From Exiguobacterium acetylicum DSM 20416 (GTDB lineage Bacteria > Bacillota > Bacilli > Exiguobacteriales > Exiguobacteriaceae), in assembly GCF_000702605.1 (NCBI RefSeq), contig NZ_JNIR01000001.1:1788501-1852500 (forward strand): 64,000 nt of DNA. The letters run 5' to 3'. The notes under the pieces are model-generated. The model searched no databases. It worked only from the letters and a program-made list of their open reading frames with translations, and was not told where the DNA came from. Made by a program: the position numbers and the translations under genes. Below, one piece after another: positions 36,652-46,027 of this stretch. Each line of letters begins with the position of its first letter. The first letter of the stretch is position 1.

Positions 36652-36671
36652 ATGAATGATGGTTCATTCAT
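36652..36671. promoter_or_regulatory. FadR box between lcfA and fadR
   Basis: ATGAATGATGGTTCATTCAT is a perfect palindrome with a four-base centre. The inner 18 bases match the published B. subtilis FadR consensus TGAATGAMTANTCATTCA except in the three central positions. Confidence 0.8.
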
Positions 36672-36699
36672 ATTTATTCTATCATGTCATTTTATCCTG

Positions 36700-38373
36700 T
36701 CAACTGCTTTCTTCGAGTTGTTTAGCACGTTCTTCTTCAACGAGAACACGGCGGAGGATCTTACCAACGAACGTCTTCGGTAACTCTTGCCGGAATTCAT
36801 ACTGCTTTGGCACTTTGAACGATGCTAACTGTTTACGACAGAATTGATCGAGCTCTTCTTCCGTGACCGTCATCTCATCCTTGACGACGATGAACGCCTT
36901 GACGGTCTCGCCTCGGTAGACATCTGGAACACCGATGACGACCGCTTCTTTGACAGCTGGGTGTTCATATAGGATTTCTTCGACTTCACGTGGATAAATG
37001 TTGAATCCGGAAGCAATGATTAAATCTTTTTTCCGATCGACGATTCGGAAGTAATGATCCTCACCGATATATCCAAGGTCTCCTGTATGCAACCAACCGT
37101 TTCGAAGTACCGCTTGCGTATCTTCTGGTCGTTTCCAGTATCCTTTCATGACTTGCGGACCTGTGACGATAATCTCGCCAATCTCACCCGGAGCAGCTGG
37201 TGTCTCTCCGTCCGCTTGGACGATTTTCGCTTGCGTATCGGGTACCGGAATACCGACCGTTCCAGGAATGCGACGATCCCAGATACAGTTCGTATGCGTC
37301 ACCGGGCTCGTTTCAGACAGACCGTATCCTTCAACAATCCGCCCACCCGTCAGCGCTTCGAATTTTTCCTGCACTTCGACTGGTAGTGGAGCAGAACCAG
37401 AAATACAGGCTTCAATCGAAGAGAGATCATACTTCTTCAGTTTCGGATGATTCAATAGACCGACATACATCGTCGGAGCACCTGGGAACAGATTCGGTTT
37501 TTCCTTATGAATCGTCTTGAGAACCTGTTCGATATCGAATTTCGGAACGATGATTTGTTCATAGGCATTAAATATGCCGAAATTGAGGTTACATGTCATG
37601 CCATAGACATGGAAATAAGGAACGACCGCTAACAGCTTCCGTCCATCTCCTCGATTGTATTTATAGAACCAGTTGTCGATCTGTTCGACGTTTGCACTCA
37701 AGTTGAAGTGTGTCAACATGACACCTTTTGGAGCGCCTGTCGTTCCACCCGTATATTGGAGAACCGCGACGTCCTCCTTCGGTTGAATCGCGACTGGTGT
37801 AATCGGCTCATAACCTCGCAAAGATAAAAACGGAATCGAACCCGTCGTATCAATGATGATGTTGTTATCTTTCCGTGCTTTAATCGGGTACAGTTTATTT
37901 TTAGGGAAGGGAAGGTAATCCGCGATACTTGTCGTCACAACCGTCTTGAGTGTCGTCGCCGCCTTGACACGAGACGCTTTTGGATAAAGTAGATCGAGCG
38001 TCACGAGCATGTGTGCTCCTGAATCGACGAGAATCTGTTCAAGTTCACGGTCTGTATAGAGTGGGTTCACTTGGACGACGATACCACCTGCATAGAGGAC
38101 AGCATAATAACTGATCATATACTGGGGACAGTTCGGTAACATCAGTCCGACGCGATCCCCTTTTTTTAGTCCGTGCTCTTGTAATAGGCTCCCAAGTGCG
38201 CGAGCTTCGTCACGTACTTCAAGAAACGTCATACGTTTTCCTAAGAAACTCAAGGCACGTTGTTCTGGAAAATCGGTCGCTGCCTCATCGAGTGCCTGAT
38301 AAAGAGGTAATTCTCGATAATCAATCGATGCGGGTACTTGCTCGGGATAATCAGATAACCAAACGGATTCCAT
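36700..38373 (-). CDS. lcfA: Long-chain-fatty-acid-CoA ligase
   Basis: Activates free fatty acids with ATP and CoA. 557 residues, with the AMP-binding signature YTGGTTGAPKGVMLTHFN, EGYGLSETSPV, the hinge TGDLGYIGEDHYFRIVDRKKD, and the catalytic lysine in KTFVGKILRR. GGGAGGG lies six bases before the start. It heads the operon lcfA-fadR-etfB-etfA, with a FadR box over its promoter. Confidence 0.97.
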   Translation of the reverse strand: MESVWLSDYPEQVPASIDYRELPLYQALDEAATDFPEQRALSFLGKRMTFLEVRDEARALGSLLQEHGLKKGDRVGLMLPNCPQYMISYYAVLYAGGIVVQVNPLYTDRELEQILVDSGAHMLVTLDLLYPKASRVKAATTLKTVVTTSIADYLPFPKNKLYPIKARKDNNIIIDTTGSIPFLSLRGYEPITPVAIQPKEDVAVLQYTGGTTGAPKGVMLTHFNLSANVEQIDNWFYKYNRGDGRKLLAVVPYFHVYGMTCNLNFGIFNAYEQIIVPKFDIEQVLKTIHKEKPNLFPGAPTMYVGLLNHPKLKKYDLSSIEACISGSAPLPVEVQEKFEALTGGRIVEGYGLSETSPVTHTNCIWDRRIPGTVGIPVPDTQAKIVQADGETPAAPGEIGEIIVTGPQVMKGYWKRPEDTQAVLRNGWLHTGDLGYIGEDHYFRIVDRKKDLIIASGFNIYPREVEEILYEHPAVKEAVVIGVPDVYRGETVKAFIVVKDEMTVTEEELDQFCRKQLASFKVPKQYEFRQELPKTFVGKILRRVLVEEERAKQLEESS

Positions 38374-38392
38374 ACATTTCCCTCCCTGATAA

Positions 38393-38417
38393 TGAATTAC
38401 TATTCATTTTTATTATA
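38393..38417 (-). promoter_or_regulatory. lcfA promoter region with FadR box
   Basis: A perfect TATAAT (38412-38417, minus strand) has TGAATTACTATTCATTTT (38393-38410, plus strand) immediately downstream. That matches the FadR consensus at 15 of 18 positions and would sit over the transcription start. No good -35 is seen. Confidence 0.72.
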
Positions 38418-38450
38418 CGTTGAATCGAATTCGACATGCCAGTAAAATCC

Positions 38451-38490
38451 AAAAAAAGAAATCGAATCTGCTTGTTTTTTTCGATTCTTT
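38451..38490 (-). terminator. Second terminator-like hairpin before lcfA
   Basis: AAAGAATCGAA pairs with TTCGATTTCTTT and is followed by T residues on the minus strand. It may back up the YitT-gene terminator. Confidence 0.5.
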
Positions 38491-38507
38491 CAATCGGAAT
38501 CATCATA

Positions 38508-38562
38508 CAAAAAAGCAGCACCTCCCTTTCTCGTTTCCGAAAAAGAAGAAGTACTGCTTTTT
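38508..38562 (-). terminator. Terminator of the YitT-family gene
   Basis: A long stem with outer arms AAAAGCAG and CTGCTTTT, followed by a T run on the minus strand, just after the stop. Confidence 0.75.
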
Positions 38563-38570
38563 AATAGGCA

Positions 38571-39467
38571 TTACCGAGATGGATACGTGAATCCTTCACC
38601 AATGACTTCGCGCACTTTATGAATGACGACGAAGGCGCGGGGATCCGCTGCTTCGACGATCTGTTTCAACGGTGCCAGTTGTCGTTTATCGACGATCATA
38701 TACAACATATCATTCTTTTGTTTCGTGAAATGACCGTGACTGTGGATGACCGTCGCGCTACGACCGAGCGTCTCTGTCAAGATCGTCGCGATTTCCTCTT
38801 GGCGATGACTGATGATCGTGACCGCTTCGCGGACATTCAATCCTTCGCTGACGAGATCAATCAAATACGAGCCGATGATGATCGCAATCAACGTGTACAG
38901 CATCGTTTCTTCTCCGAACAGAAATCCTGATGCACCGACGACCGCGACATCGATGATGAACATCGAGACCGCGATACTGAGATTCAAGTACTTATTCATC
39001 AGTCGAGCGATGATCACTCCGCCGCCCGTAGTTCCTCCAGCACGAATGACAAGTCCGATTCCGACGCCAATCAGAATTCCCGCATAGACCGTACCGATTA
39101 AACGGCTGTCAGATGATGTCGCAAGACTAGCAGTCGAGGAGAGGACAAATGATGTGACGGCGACCGAGATGACGGAGTAAAGCATCGTCTTCCGACTGAG
39201 GAATCGATAACCGACGATGAACAGCAAGGCGTTCGCAATCAGGGAAACAAGTCCCGTATCCCAGCCATAGAGATAGTAGAAGATGACCGTGATCCCGATT
39301 AATCCGCCTTCTGAAAGATCGTTCGGAATCGTAAAGTAGTTGATTCCAAAGGCGAGAATCGCCGACCCGATGATGACCCAAAAGATGTCCTTCCAAGAAA
39401 TCAATTGCATCGCCTCAAAAGCACGGCGTCTCGTTTCTGTCGTTGTTGATGTTTTTCGTACGTTCAT
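38571..39467 (-). CDS. YitT family membrane protein
   Basis: 298 residues. Five or six membrane segments lie between about 25 and 215 (DIFWVIIGSAILAFGINYFT, GLIGITVIFYYLYG, GTVYAGILIGVGIGLVIRAGG). The glycine-rich GGTTGGGVIIARL is typical of the family. A C-terminal cytoplasmic DUF2179 domain (about 215-298: EAVTIISHRQEEIATIL, HGHFTKQKNDMLYMIVDKRQ) follows. Family members are putative transporters of unknown substrate. AGGAGG lies seven bases before the start. Monocistronic, with terminators at both ends. Confidence 0.9.
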   Translation of the reverse strand: MNVRKTSTTTETRRRAFEAMQLISWKDIFWVIIGSAILAFGINYFTIPNDLSEGGLIGITVIFYYLYGWDTGLVSLIANALLFIVGYRFLSRKTMLYSVISVAVTSFVLSSTASLATSSDSRLIGTVYAGILIGVGIGLVIRAGGTTGGGVIIARLMNKYLNLSIAVSMFIIDVAVVGASGFLFGEETMLYTLIAIIIGSYLIDLVSEGLNVREAVTIISHRQEEIATILTETLGRSATVIHSHGHFTKQKNDMLYMIVDKRQLAPLKQIVEAADPRAFVVIHKVREVIGEGFTYPSR

Positions 39468-39501
39468 ATGCGTTCCTCCTTTTTTGATTAGGCGTGGCTC
39501 A

Positions 39502-39538
39502 ATAAAAATTCCGTACTGAAACGATGTCAGTACGGAAT
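39502..39538 (-). terminator. Terminator of the polX/mutS2/DUF350 operon
   Basis: ATTCCGTACTGA pairs perfectly with TCAGTACGGAAT around a seven-base loop and is followed by TTTTTATT on the minus strand. Confidence 0.9.
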
Positions 39539-39562
39539 GATCACACGGTAAGACCGGTTCTT

Positions 39563-39646
39563 TTAATTAAATACAATCCAAAGGATACCGACGACCAAAA
39601 AGGCGATCGAAACCCCGAACATGATTTTCGCTAAACGTTCTAACAC
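39563..39646 (-). CDS. 27-residue membrane peptide downstream of the DUF350 gene
   Basis: A short frame starting with GTG encodes a peptide that opens VLERLAKIMF and ends ILWIVFN. A charged amphipathic start is followed by one hydrophobic helix of about 17 residues, as in single-pass small membrane proteins. GGGG lies seven bases before the GTG and overlaps the DUF350 stop four bases upstream, so coupling is likely. The operon terminator follows 24 bases after its stop. It fills what would otherwise be an empty space. Function unknown; it may assist the DUF350 protein. Confidence 0.65.
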   Translation of the reverse strand: MLERLAKIMFGVSIAFLVVGILWIVFN

Positions 39647-39650
39647 GAAT

Positions 39651-40058
39651 TCACCCCACTAACGCTGATCCGATGACGTAGGACATGCCGATCGATAAGG
39701 CACATGAAATGATACCGACAGCAATGTTGCCATTCTCGATTTCACGGTCTACCGGCAAATTCGGTGTCAGGAATTCAAAGATCCAGTATGTCGATATTAA
39801 CAGTAAGAAGCCAAAAGCACTTTCAAGAAATATCGACCCGACCCGTTCTTCCCCTTGAACAGCGAAATGAACGATATTGGCGAGTCCGATGATTTTTCCA
39901 CCTGTTGCTAACGCAACGGCGATGTTGCCACTCTTGATATGTTCCCAGTTTTTATACCGGGTTGTCAACTCAAAAAGTGCAAGTCCTAAAATGATCAGTA
40001 ATCCCGCGACCGAATAGAGCGCTGTCGTATAGACATAGACGTTCTCAAAAATGTTCAT
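39651..40058 (-). CDS. DUF350 family membrane protein (YshE-like)
   Basis: 135 residues with four membrane segments in two repeated halves. Each half carries a conserved pattern, HIKSGNIAVALATGGKIIGLA and EIENGNIAVGIISCALSIGMS, the hallmark of the DUF350 internal duplication. B. subtilis has yshE at the same place after mutSB. A short AGGAA site lies before the start, 10 bases after mutS2. Function unknown. Confidence 0.9.
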   Translation of the reverse strand: MNIFENVYVYTTALYSVAGLLIILGLALFELTTRYKNWEHIKSGNIAVALATGGKIIGLANIVHFAVQGEERVGSIFLESAFGFLLLISTYWIFEFLTPNLPVDREIENGNIAVGIISCALSIGMSYVIGSALVG

Positions 40059-40068
40059 CTTACTTTCC

Positions 40069-42435
40069 TCATTTCAGTTCGATGATCGTCACACCGTGTC
40101 CGCCTTCACCTTGGCCACCTAAGCGGTGACCTTTGACGTGACGATGACCTTTTAAGAATTCTTGGACACCTTGACGCATCGCTCCCGTGCCTAGACCATG
40201 AATGACGCGAATATGGTCGTAGTTCGATAACAAAGCTTGGTCCATGAAGCGTTCGAGCTTCGATAATCCTTCTTCAACACGGACGCCACGTAAATCCAGT
40301 TCAGCTGAAGGCGCCGATTGTTTCGTCACACTCGTGCCACCAGAACGCCCTTTTGTTTGCGGACGTTTTGGAGTACTGCCGATCTTCGCAAGATCTTCCG
40401 GTTTGACGTTCACCTTCATGATGCCGACTTGAACGGTGTACTCGCCGTTCGCCTGTTGGTTGATGATATAGCCTTTTTGATTGAAGGTTGTGACTTTGAC
40501 TTCTTCGCCTTTATCAAAACGTGGCGTTTGATCGTATTTTGCTTTCACTTTAGCGATCCGCTTTTCTTGCAGACTTGGCTTCGCATCTTCAAGTTTTTTA
40601 CGTGCTTCGATCAGTTCGTGCTCTTTGACGGCACCAGCATCACGTAATTCTTTCAAACGTTTAATGACGCCTTCTGCTTCTTTTTGAGCACGTTCGACTG
40701 CACGTGCTGCTTTTTCTTCTGCTTTTGCCAAAATCTCGTTTTTCTCTTCTTGAATCTCGGCTTGTTCTTGCTCGAATTGCTCACGCTCCGCAACAAGTCG
40801 CTTCTTCTCTTCAAGCAACTGCGCTTCTAACGTTTCAGCACGTTGTTTTGCTTCTTCCAGTCGTTCAATCATCGTTTCGACGGACTGTGCGTCGCTACCG
40901 ATTTGACCACGTGCCGCATCGATGATCCGATCTTCGAGTCCAAGACGTTTTGAAATCTCGAATGCGTTCGAGCGTCCGGGTACACCGATGAGTAAGCGAT
41001 ACGTCGGACTGAGTGATTCGACATCGAATTCCATCGATGCATTGACGACCCCTTCTCGGTTATAGCCATATGCTTTTAATTCCGAATAGTGTGTCGTCGC
41101 TGCAACGCGCGCTCCGCGGCGTTTTACTTCATCAAGAATCGCGATCGCCAAGGCAGCTCCTTCTGTCGGATCCGTTCCTGCCCCTAATTCATCAAACAGC
41201 ACTAAACTCATGAAATCGATTTTTTCCATCATCGAGACGATGTTCGTCATGTGCGAACTAAACGTCGATAAGTTTTGTTCAATCGACTGTTCATCCCCGA
41301 TATCAGCATAAATCGCATCGAAGACACTGAGCTCCGTCTCATCTGCGGCCGGTACGTATAGACCTGATTGCACCATCAATTGCAGAAGACCGATCGTCTT
41401 TAAGGTAACCGTCTTACCACCGGTGTTCGGACCAGTGATGACGAGGGATGTAAAATCGCCACCCAGCGAGACAGTGATCGGTACGACCTCTTCTTTTGGA
41501 ATGAAGGGATGTCGTGCTTCCTTCAGAATGATATGGCGATTTTCATTCAAGCGTGGTTCGACAGCACCAATCTGATGACCGTATAATGCTTTCGCCATGA
41601 TGAAATCGAGTTCTGCTAGTACATCGAGATTGATGCGCAGCGAATCACCGACACTCCCGACAAGTGCCGACAGTTGGGCAAGGATTCGTTCGATTTCAGC
41701 TCGTTCTTTCAAACGCGCTTCTTGGATCTCGTTGTTTGCAGAGACGACAGCTTGTGGTTCGATGAACAACGTCGCACCGGACGCCGACTGATCGTGGACG
41801 ATTCCGCCGAACGCTTGACGGTATTCTTGTTTGACCGGAACACAATAGCGATCATTTCGCATCGTCACGATGGCGTCAGACAGCATCTTCGCTTTACTGC
41901 GTAAGACACTATCGATTTTTGAACGAACTTGTCCTTCGAGCGAGCGTAACTGACTACGTAACGCTCGTAGTTTATCACTTGCCGAATCTTGGACAGTTCC
42001 CTGATCGTCGATGGCATGACGGATCCCTTGTTCGATCTCAACAAGCTTCGTGATCTGTTCGATGCGACTATCGAGTCGTGGTAATCGTAGATCCGCGTGA
42101 TCCTCATGCAATCGTTCCTGGAACGCCTTTACTTGACGTCCTGAATAAACGACGTCTGCGACGGATAAGAGTTCACTCGTCGAGAGGACCGAACCAATCT
42201 CTGCTCGTTTGACTTCACTGCGGACATCTGTCAATCCACCGAACGGATAACGGTCACGCAACCGATAGACCGTCGTTGCTTCCGTCGTGACAGCCAATAA
42301 TTCCTTGACCTGCTCAAACTCTTCCGCTGGACGCATCGCTCGAACGAACTGTGCACCCAGTGAGCTTGCCGTGAACGATAACATGTTTTCTTTTAACTTC
42401 TCATATTCTAAGACGCGTAATGCGTTGGCATTCAT
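40069..42435 (-). CDS. mutS2: MutS2 (DNA/ribosome-acting MutS paralog with Smr domain)
   Basis: 788 residues. MutS-type core and clamp domains, Walker A GPNTGGKTVTLK, and ABC signature and Walker B around LSTFSSHMT and LVLFDELGAGTDPTEGAA. A long coiled-coil (about 510-640, rich in Glu/Lys/Ala) follows, then the C-terminal Smr endonuclease domain with ELDLRGVRVEEG and IRVIHGLGTGAMRQGV. MutS2 suppresses recombination and in B. subtilis also splits collided ribosomes. Its ATG abuts the polX stop. Confidence 0.97.
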   Translation of the reverse strand: MNANALRVLEYEKLKENMLSFTASSLGAQFVRAMRPAEEFEQVKELLAVTTEATTVYRLRDRYPFGGLTDVRSEVKRAEIGSVLSTSELLSVADVVYSGRQVKAFQERLHEDHADLRLPRLDSRIEQITKLVEIEQGIRHAIDDQGTVQDSASDKLRALRSQLRSLEGQVRSKIDSVLRSKAKMLSDAIVTMRNDRYCVPVKQEYRQAFGGIVHDQSASGATLFIEPQAVVSANNEIQEARLKERAEIERILAQLSALVGSVGDSLRINLDVLAELDFIMAKALYGHQIGAVEPRLNENRHIILKEARHPFIPKEEVVPITVSLGGDFTSLVITGPNTGGKTVTLKTIGLLQLMVQSGLYVPAADETELSVFDAIYADIGDEQSIEQNLSTFSSHMTNIVSMMEKIDFMSLVLFDELGAGTDPTEGAALAIAILDEVKRRGARVAATTHYSELKAYGYNREGVVNASMEFDVESLSPTYRLLIGVPGRSNAFEISKRLGLEDRIIDAARGQIGSDAQSVETMIERLEEAKQRAETLEAQLLEEKKRLVAEREQFEQEQAEIQEEKNEILAKAEEKAARAVERAQKEAEGVIKRLKELRDAGAVKEHELIEARKKLEDAKPSLQEKRIAKVKAKYDQTPRFDKGEEVKVTTFNQKGYIINQQANGEYTVQVGIMKVNVKPEDLAKIGSTPKRPQTKGRSGGTSVTKQSAPSAELDLRGVRVEEGLSKLERFMDQALLSNYDHIRVIHGLGTGAMRQGVQEFLKGHRHVKGHRLGGQGEGGHGVTIIELK

Positions 42436-44151
42436 TTAATCCACTCCTAAACGTTTTCGACCGAAGAAGGCAAGTGCCTCTTCGGCACCCCACGTATTGA
42501 TGACATCAGACGCCTCCAAATAGGCTTTACGTGCATGGAGGACTCCAAGTTTCATATCTTCTAACATTTCTGGTCGGTGTGTATCCGTATTGATCAAAAT
42601 TTTCACACCAGCAGCCTTTGCTTTTGCTAGGGAACTCGCCGTCAAATCGAATCGTGCCGGGTTTGCATTCATCTCAAGCGCTGTTCCTGTCTCGGCTGCC
42701 AGTTCGATCAAGCGATCGACGTTGACGGCATAACCCTCTCGTCTACCGATGATCCGTCCTGTCGGATGGGCAATCAGAGAAACGTAAGGATTACGACACG
42801 CATTCTCAAGCCGTTGCATGATCTCTTCTTCCGTCTGATCGAATTTCGAGTGAATCGAAGCAATGACGTAATCCATCTCTTTTAAGAAATCATCTTCATA
42901 ATCGAGCGATCCATCAGGCAAGATATCCATCTCGACGCCACATAAAATCGTCATCTCGGGATGTTTCTTACGTGCTGCTTCAATTTCGACACGTTGCGCA
43001 CGTAAGCGTTCTTCCGTCAATCCATTGACGAACTTCATATACTTACTATGGTCGGTGATCGCCATCCATGTATACCCTCGTGCAGCACACGCATCGACTA
43101 GTTCTTCAACGGATAATGTTCCATCTGACCATGTCGTATGCATGTGTACATCCGCTTGGATGTCCTGTTCCGTCAAAAGGCGTGACAAATCCTGTTCAAA
43201 CTCGTGCCGCCCTGCTCGTAATTCAGGTGCGATGAACGGTAAGTCGTACCGCGCAAACAATTCTTCTTCCGTCTTCGGTTGGACTAATCCTTGTTCGGTC
43301 TCAACGCCATATTCAGAAATGCTCTCTCCTCGTTCTTTCGCGAGTTGACGCATCCGAACATTGTGATCCTTCGAACCCGTGAAGTGATGTAATGTGGATG
43401 CGTACGCCGCGTCATCGACGATTCGGAAATCAACCGCGATATAATGAACGTCTCGTTTTAAGACGAGTGATACTTTCGTGCTGCCGGCAGCGATGACTTC
43501 ATCGATCAGCGACAGTTCCAAGAGTTGCTCCTTGATCCGTTCCGGTTCGTTCGTCGAGAGGATGAAATCAAGGTCCTTGCACGTCTCTTCTGCTCGGCGG
43601 AAGCTTCCACCAACTTCGAAGCGAATGATTTCATCGAACGACGCAAGGGTCTGATTTAATTCCGCAACGACCTTTCGCATGACACCATACGGTAATCGTT
43701 CCGGTCGTGTTTCAAACGTTTCGAGCGCTTTGACGTACTTTTCGACCGTCTTCTTACCGAATCCAGGCATCGCTTCGACTGTACCATCCGCTAATTTCTC
43801 TGCAAAGGAATCCGCATCAATAACGCCGACTTCATGTAATTTAGCAAGTTTCTTCCCACCAAGACCTGGAATCTTTAGTAAAGCGATCAGTCCTTCCGGT
43901 ACTTCTTGTTCGAGTTCCGTCAGTGCCGTACTCGTTCCTGTTTCCCGGTACTCTTCAAGAACAGCAGCCGTTCCTTTACCAATCCCCTTCATCGCCGTAA
44001 AATCGTCGATTGCCATGAAGTCAGCATCCGATGCCTCGAGGATACTTGCTGCTTTTCGAAAAGCATTGATCTTAAACGGATTTTCCCCTTTAACCTCTAG
44101 GTAAACTGAGATTCGTTCCAAGTGACGCATTGCATCTTGAATCGTACGCAT
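42436..44151 (-). CDS. polX: DNA polymerase/3'-5' exonuclease PolX
   Basis: Base-excision-repair polymerase with a PHP nuclease. 571 residues: helix-hairpin-helix region (AMKGIGKGTAAVLEEY, KIPGLGGKKLAKL), family X polymerase core with GGSFRRAEETCKDLDFIL, and a C-terminal PHP domain with HMHTTWSDGTLSVEEL, AITDHSKYM and NTDTH. The start at 44151 is eight bases after GGGAG; six upstream codons are dropped. A terminator separates it from cvpA. Confidence 0.96.
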   Translation of the reverse strand: MRTIQDAMRHLERISVYLEVKGENPFKINAFRKAASILEASDADFMAIDDFTAMKGIGKGTAAVLEEYRETGTSTALTELEQEVPEGLIALLKIPGLGGKKLAKLHEVGVIDADSFAEKLADGTVEAMPGFGKKTVEKYVKALETFETRPERLPYGVMRKVVAELNQTLASFDEIIRFEVGGSFRRAEETCKDLDFILSTNEPERIKEQLLELSLIDEVIAAGSTKVSLVLKRDVHYIAVDFRIVDDAAYASTLHHFTGSKDHNVRMRQLAKERGESISEYGVETEQGLVQPKTEEELFARYDLPFIAPELRAGRHEFEQDLSRLLTEQDIQADVHMHTTWSDGTLSVEELVDACAARGYTWMAITDHSKYMKFVNGLTEERLRAQRVEIEAARKKHPEMTILCGVEMDILPDGSLDYEDDFLKEMDYVIASIHSKFDQTEEEIMQRLENACRNPYVSLIAHPTGRIIGRREGYAVNVDRLIELAAETGTALEMNANPARFDLTASSLAKAKAAGVKILINTDTHRPEMLEDMKLGVLHARKAYLEASDVINTWGAEEALAFFGRKRLGVD

Positions 44152-44167
44152 GTGCAATTCTCCCCTC

Positions 44168-44193
44168 AAAAAAAGCTCCCATTTAACGGGAGC
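44168..44193 (-). terminator. Terminator between cvpA and polX
   Basis: GCTCCC and GGGAGC pair around a seven-base loop and are followed by seven T residues on the minus strand. The T run overlaps the start of the polX ribosome-site region. Confidence 0.75.
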
Positions 44194-44197
44194 ATGT

Positions 44198-44746
44198 TTA
44201 TTTTATCAATCCAACTTGATCCATCAGCCAATTCGCAAGGAGCGGTGTATGTTGGATGATGAAACTTGCCAAACTCGAGTCTGCGATCGCATCCTGTATC
44301 GACTGGATCGGAACGAATGCTGCGAGGAACAAGAGTAAGAAAATGAAGATGTACATCTCGATGAAGCCGAAGACACCACCTAATAATCCTTTGACTTGTT
44401 TTAAAATCGGAATGTTCGTCAACGAATCAAACATCGACAACAAAATTGCTAAGATGATCTTTGTACCGAAGAACAGGACGACGAACCAAAAGGCTTTGTA
44501 GAATACCTCATCAAGTCGTGCTGAACTTGGAATTGCGAACATCGTCAAGTCGATTCCCGCATCATCCAGTGTAGACGGATATGGAACCCACAAACGGAAT
44601 TTCGTCGCCAGTTCCTCATAGAACGACAAGGCGACGATGAAGGAAATGATCAGGCTGAGCAAATGCCCGGCCTGCAATACGACTCCCCGTCGGACACCCG
44701 TCATGACGCCTAAGGCGAGAAGTAATAAGATAACGAGAGAAATCAT
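44198..44746 (-). CDS. CvpA family membrane protein
   Basis: 182 residues with four membrane segments: MISLVILLLLALGVMTGVRRG, LSLIISFIVALSFYE, FWFVVLFFGTKIILAILLS, and YIFIFLLLFLAAFVPI. It matches B. subtilis YshB by family and position. CvpA proteins relate to colicin V production and envelope stability in enterobacteria; the role in Bacillales is unclear. Only a weak GGGTG is seen before the start, three bases after zapA, so coupled translation is likely. Confidence 0.9.
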   Translation of the reverse strand: MISLVILLLLALGVMTGVRRGVVLQAGHLLSLIISFIVALSFYEELATKFRLWVPYPSTLDDAGIDLTMFAIPSSARLDEVFYKAFWFVVLFFGTKIILAILLSMFDSLTNIPILKQVKGLLGGVFGFIEMYIFIFLLLFLAAFVPIQSIQDAIADSSLASFIIQHTPLLANWLMDQVGLIK

Positions 44747-44749
44747 AGT

Positions 44750-44986
44750 TTATAGTTCACCCAAATTCTTTTTTATTTTTACGTAATCACTACCAATATT
44801 AAGCGCCGCTAGGACGGCGATTTGACGAACGTCGAGTTGTGGTGCTTGTTCTCGGATTTCTCGAATTTTCGTATCCACGAGGAGACCCACTTCGCGTACG
44901 TGTTCTGGCGACTCCGTTCCGACAATCGTATAATCATTGCCTGCGATATGAATCGTCGTCCGGTTCAACCCTTCTGAATCAGCCAT
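44750..44986 (-). CDS. zapA: Cell division protein ZapA
   Basis: FtsZ-ring-associated protein that promotes protofilament bundling. 78 residues: an N-terminal beta region (TTIHIAGNDYTIVGTESPEHV) and a C-terminal helix (VRQIAVLAALNIGSDYVKIKK). The start MADSEGLNR is eight bases after GAGGAGG. It heads zapA-cvpA, divergent from rnhC as in B. subtilis. Confidence 0.94.
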   Translation of the reverse strand: MADSEGLNRTTIHIAGNDYTIVGTESPEHVREVGLLVDTKIREIREQAPQLDVRQIAVLAALNIGSDYVKIKKNLGEL

Positions 44987-45106
44987 TTTTCTGTCCTCCT
45001 CATACTTTGCTTCTTTCATATAGTACCATCATTTTCGTTTTAGGAAAAGAAGTCCCCCATCGGTCTTAAGGATGGTATGCTTAATCCCGGAAAGGGAGGT
45101 TATCTC

Positions 45107-46027
45107 GTGGGAACTACCGTTTTACGCTTATCTAAAGAAAAGCAAGACCTCGTCATACAAGAGTTTAAGCAAGGACAGACGAAGAGTCCACCGTATGCCC
45201 GCTTCGCCGCTAAAGTACCTGGATGTGTCATCACAATTTACAATTCTGGAAAAGTGATGTTTCAAGGAACCGAAGCTGAAACCATCGCTTCACGCTTTGG
45301 CACGGCTACACCAACTAAATCGAAGGAACCACTTGTATCCACGTTACCAGCTGGTTTTGCAGAATGGTCCGTCGCTGGAAGTGACGAAGTCGGAAAAGGC
45401 GATTTCTTCGGTCCACTCGTCGTCGTCGCTTCCTTCGTTGATCGAAAGCAGATTGCACTTCTTCAGGAACTCGGTGTTCGGGACTCCAAACATCTGAACG
45501 ATACCGAGATTCGTCGGATTGCTCGCGATCTCCATGCGGTCATTCCGTACACATATCGTATCCTACACAATCCAGAATACAATCAGATGCAACGGACGAT
45601 GACACAAGGAAAGATGACTGCCCTGATGCATAATGATGTACTCGAGCGACTTCTTGACCAACTGGAGACGAAACCAGAAGCGATATTGATTGATCAGTTC
45701 GCTGAAAAGACTGTTTACTACAAACATTTGTCTGGTGTCGTCAATCCTGTTCGAGAAAATGTCTACTTCTCGACCAAGGCGGAACAACTCCATGTCGCCG
45801 TCGCTGCTTCCTCGATCATCGCTCGCGCCATCTTTTTGAAGGAGATGGACAAATTGAGTGAAACAACAGGTGTCGTCATTCCCAAAGGTGCTGGTGCTAA
45901 AGTGGATCAAGTCGCTGCTTCACTGATCTTACGTTATGGAGCTGATCAACTTCGTGACTGGACGAAAGCCCATTTTGCGAATACGAAAAAGGCACAACAA
46001 CTAGCTGCGAAACGAAACCGACCATGA
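45107..46027 (+). CDS. rnhC: Ribonuclease HIII
   Basis: Degrades RNA in RNA-DNA hybrids. 306 residues with the N-terminal substrate-binding DUF3378/TBP-like domain (about 1-80) and the RNase HII-type core: GSDEVGKGDFFGPLVVV, VRDSKHLND and LIDQF supply the acidic residues. The start is taken as GTG at 45107, seven bases after GGGAGG; an ATG 30 bases earlier lacks a ribosome site. Confidence 0.96.
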   Translation: MGTTVLRLSKEKQDLVIQEFKQGQTKSPPYARFAAKVPGCVITIYNSGKVMFQGTEAETIASRFGTATPTKSKEPLVSTLPAGFAEWSVAGSDEVGKGDFFGPLVVVASFVDRKQIALLQELGVRDSKHLNDTEIRRIARDLHAVIPYTYRILHNPEYNQMQRTMTQGKMTALMHNDVLERLLDQLETKPEAILIDQFAEKTVYYKHLSGVVNPVRENVYFSTKAEQLHVAVAASSIIARAIFLKEMDKLSETTGVVIPKGAGAKVDQVAASLILRYGADQLRDWTKAHFANTKKAQQLAAKRNRP

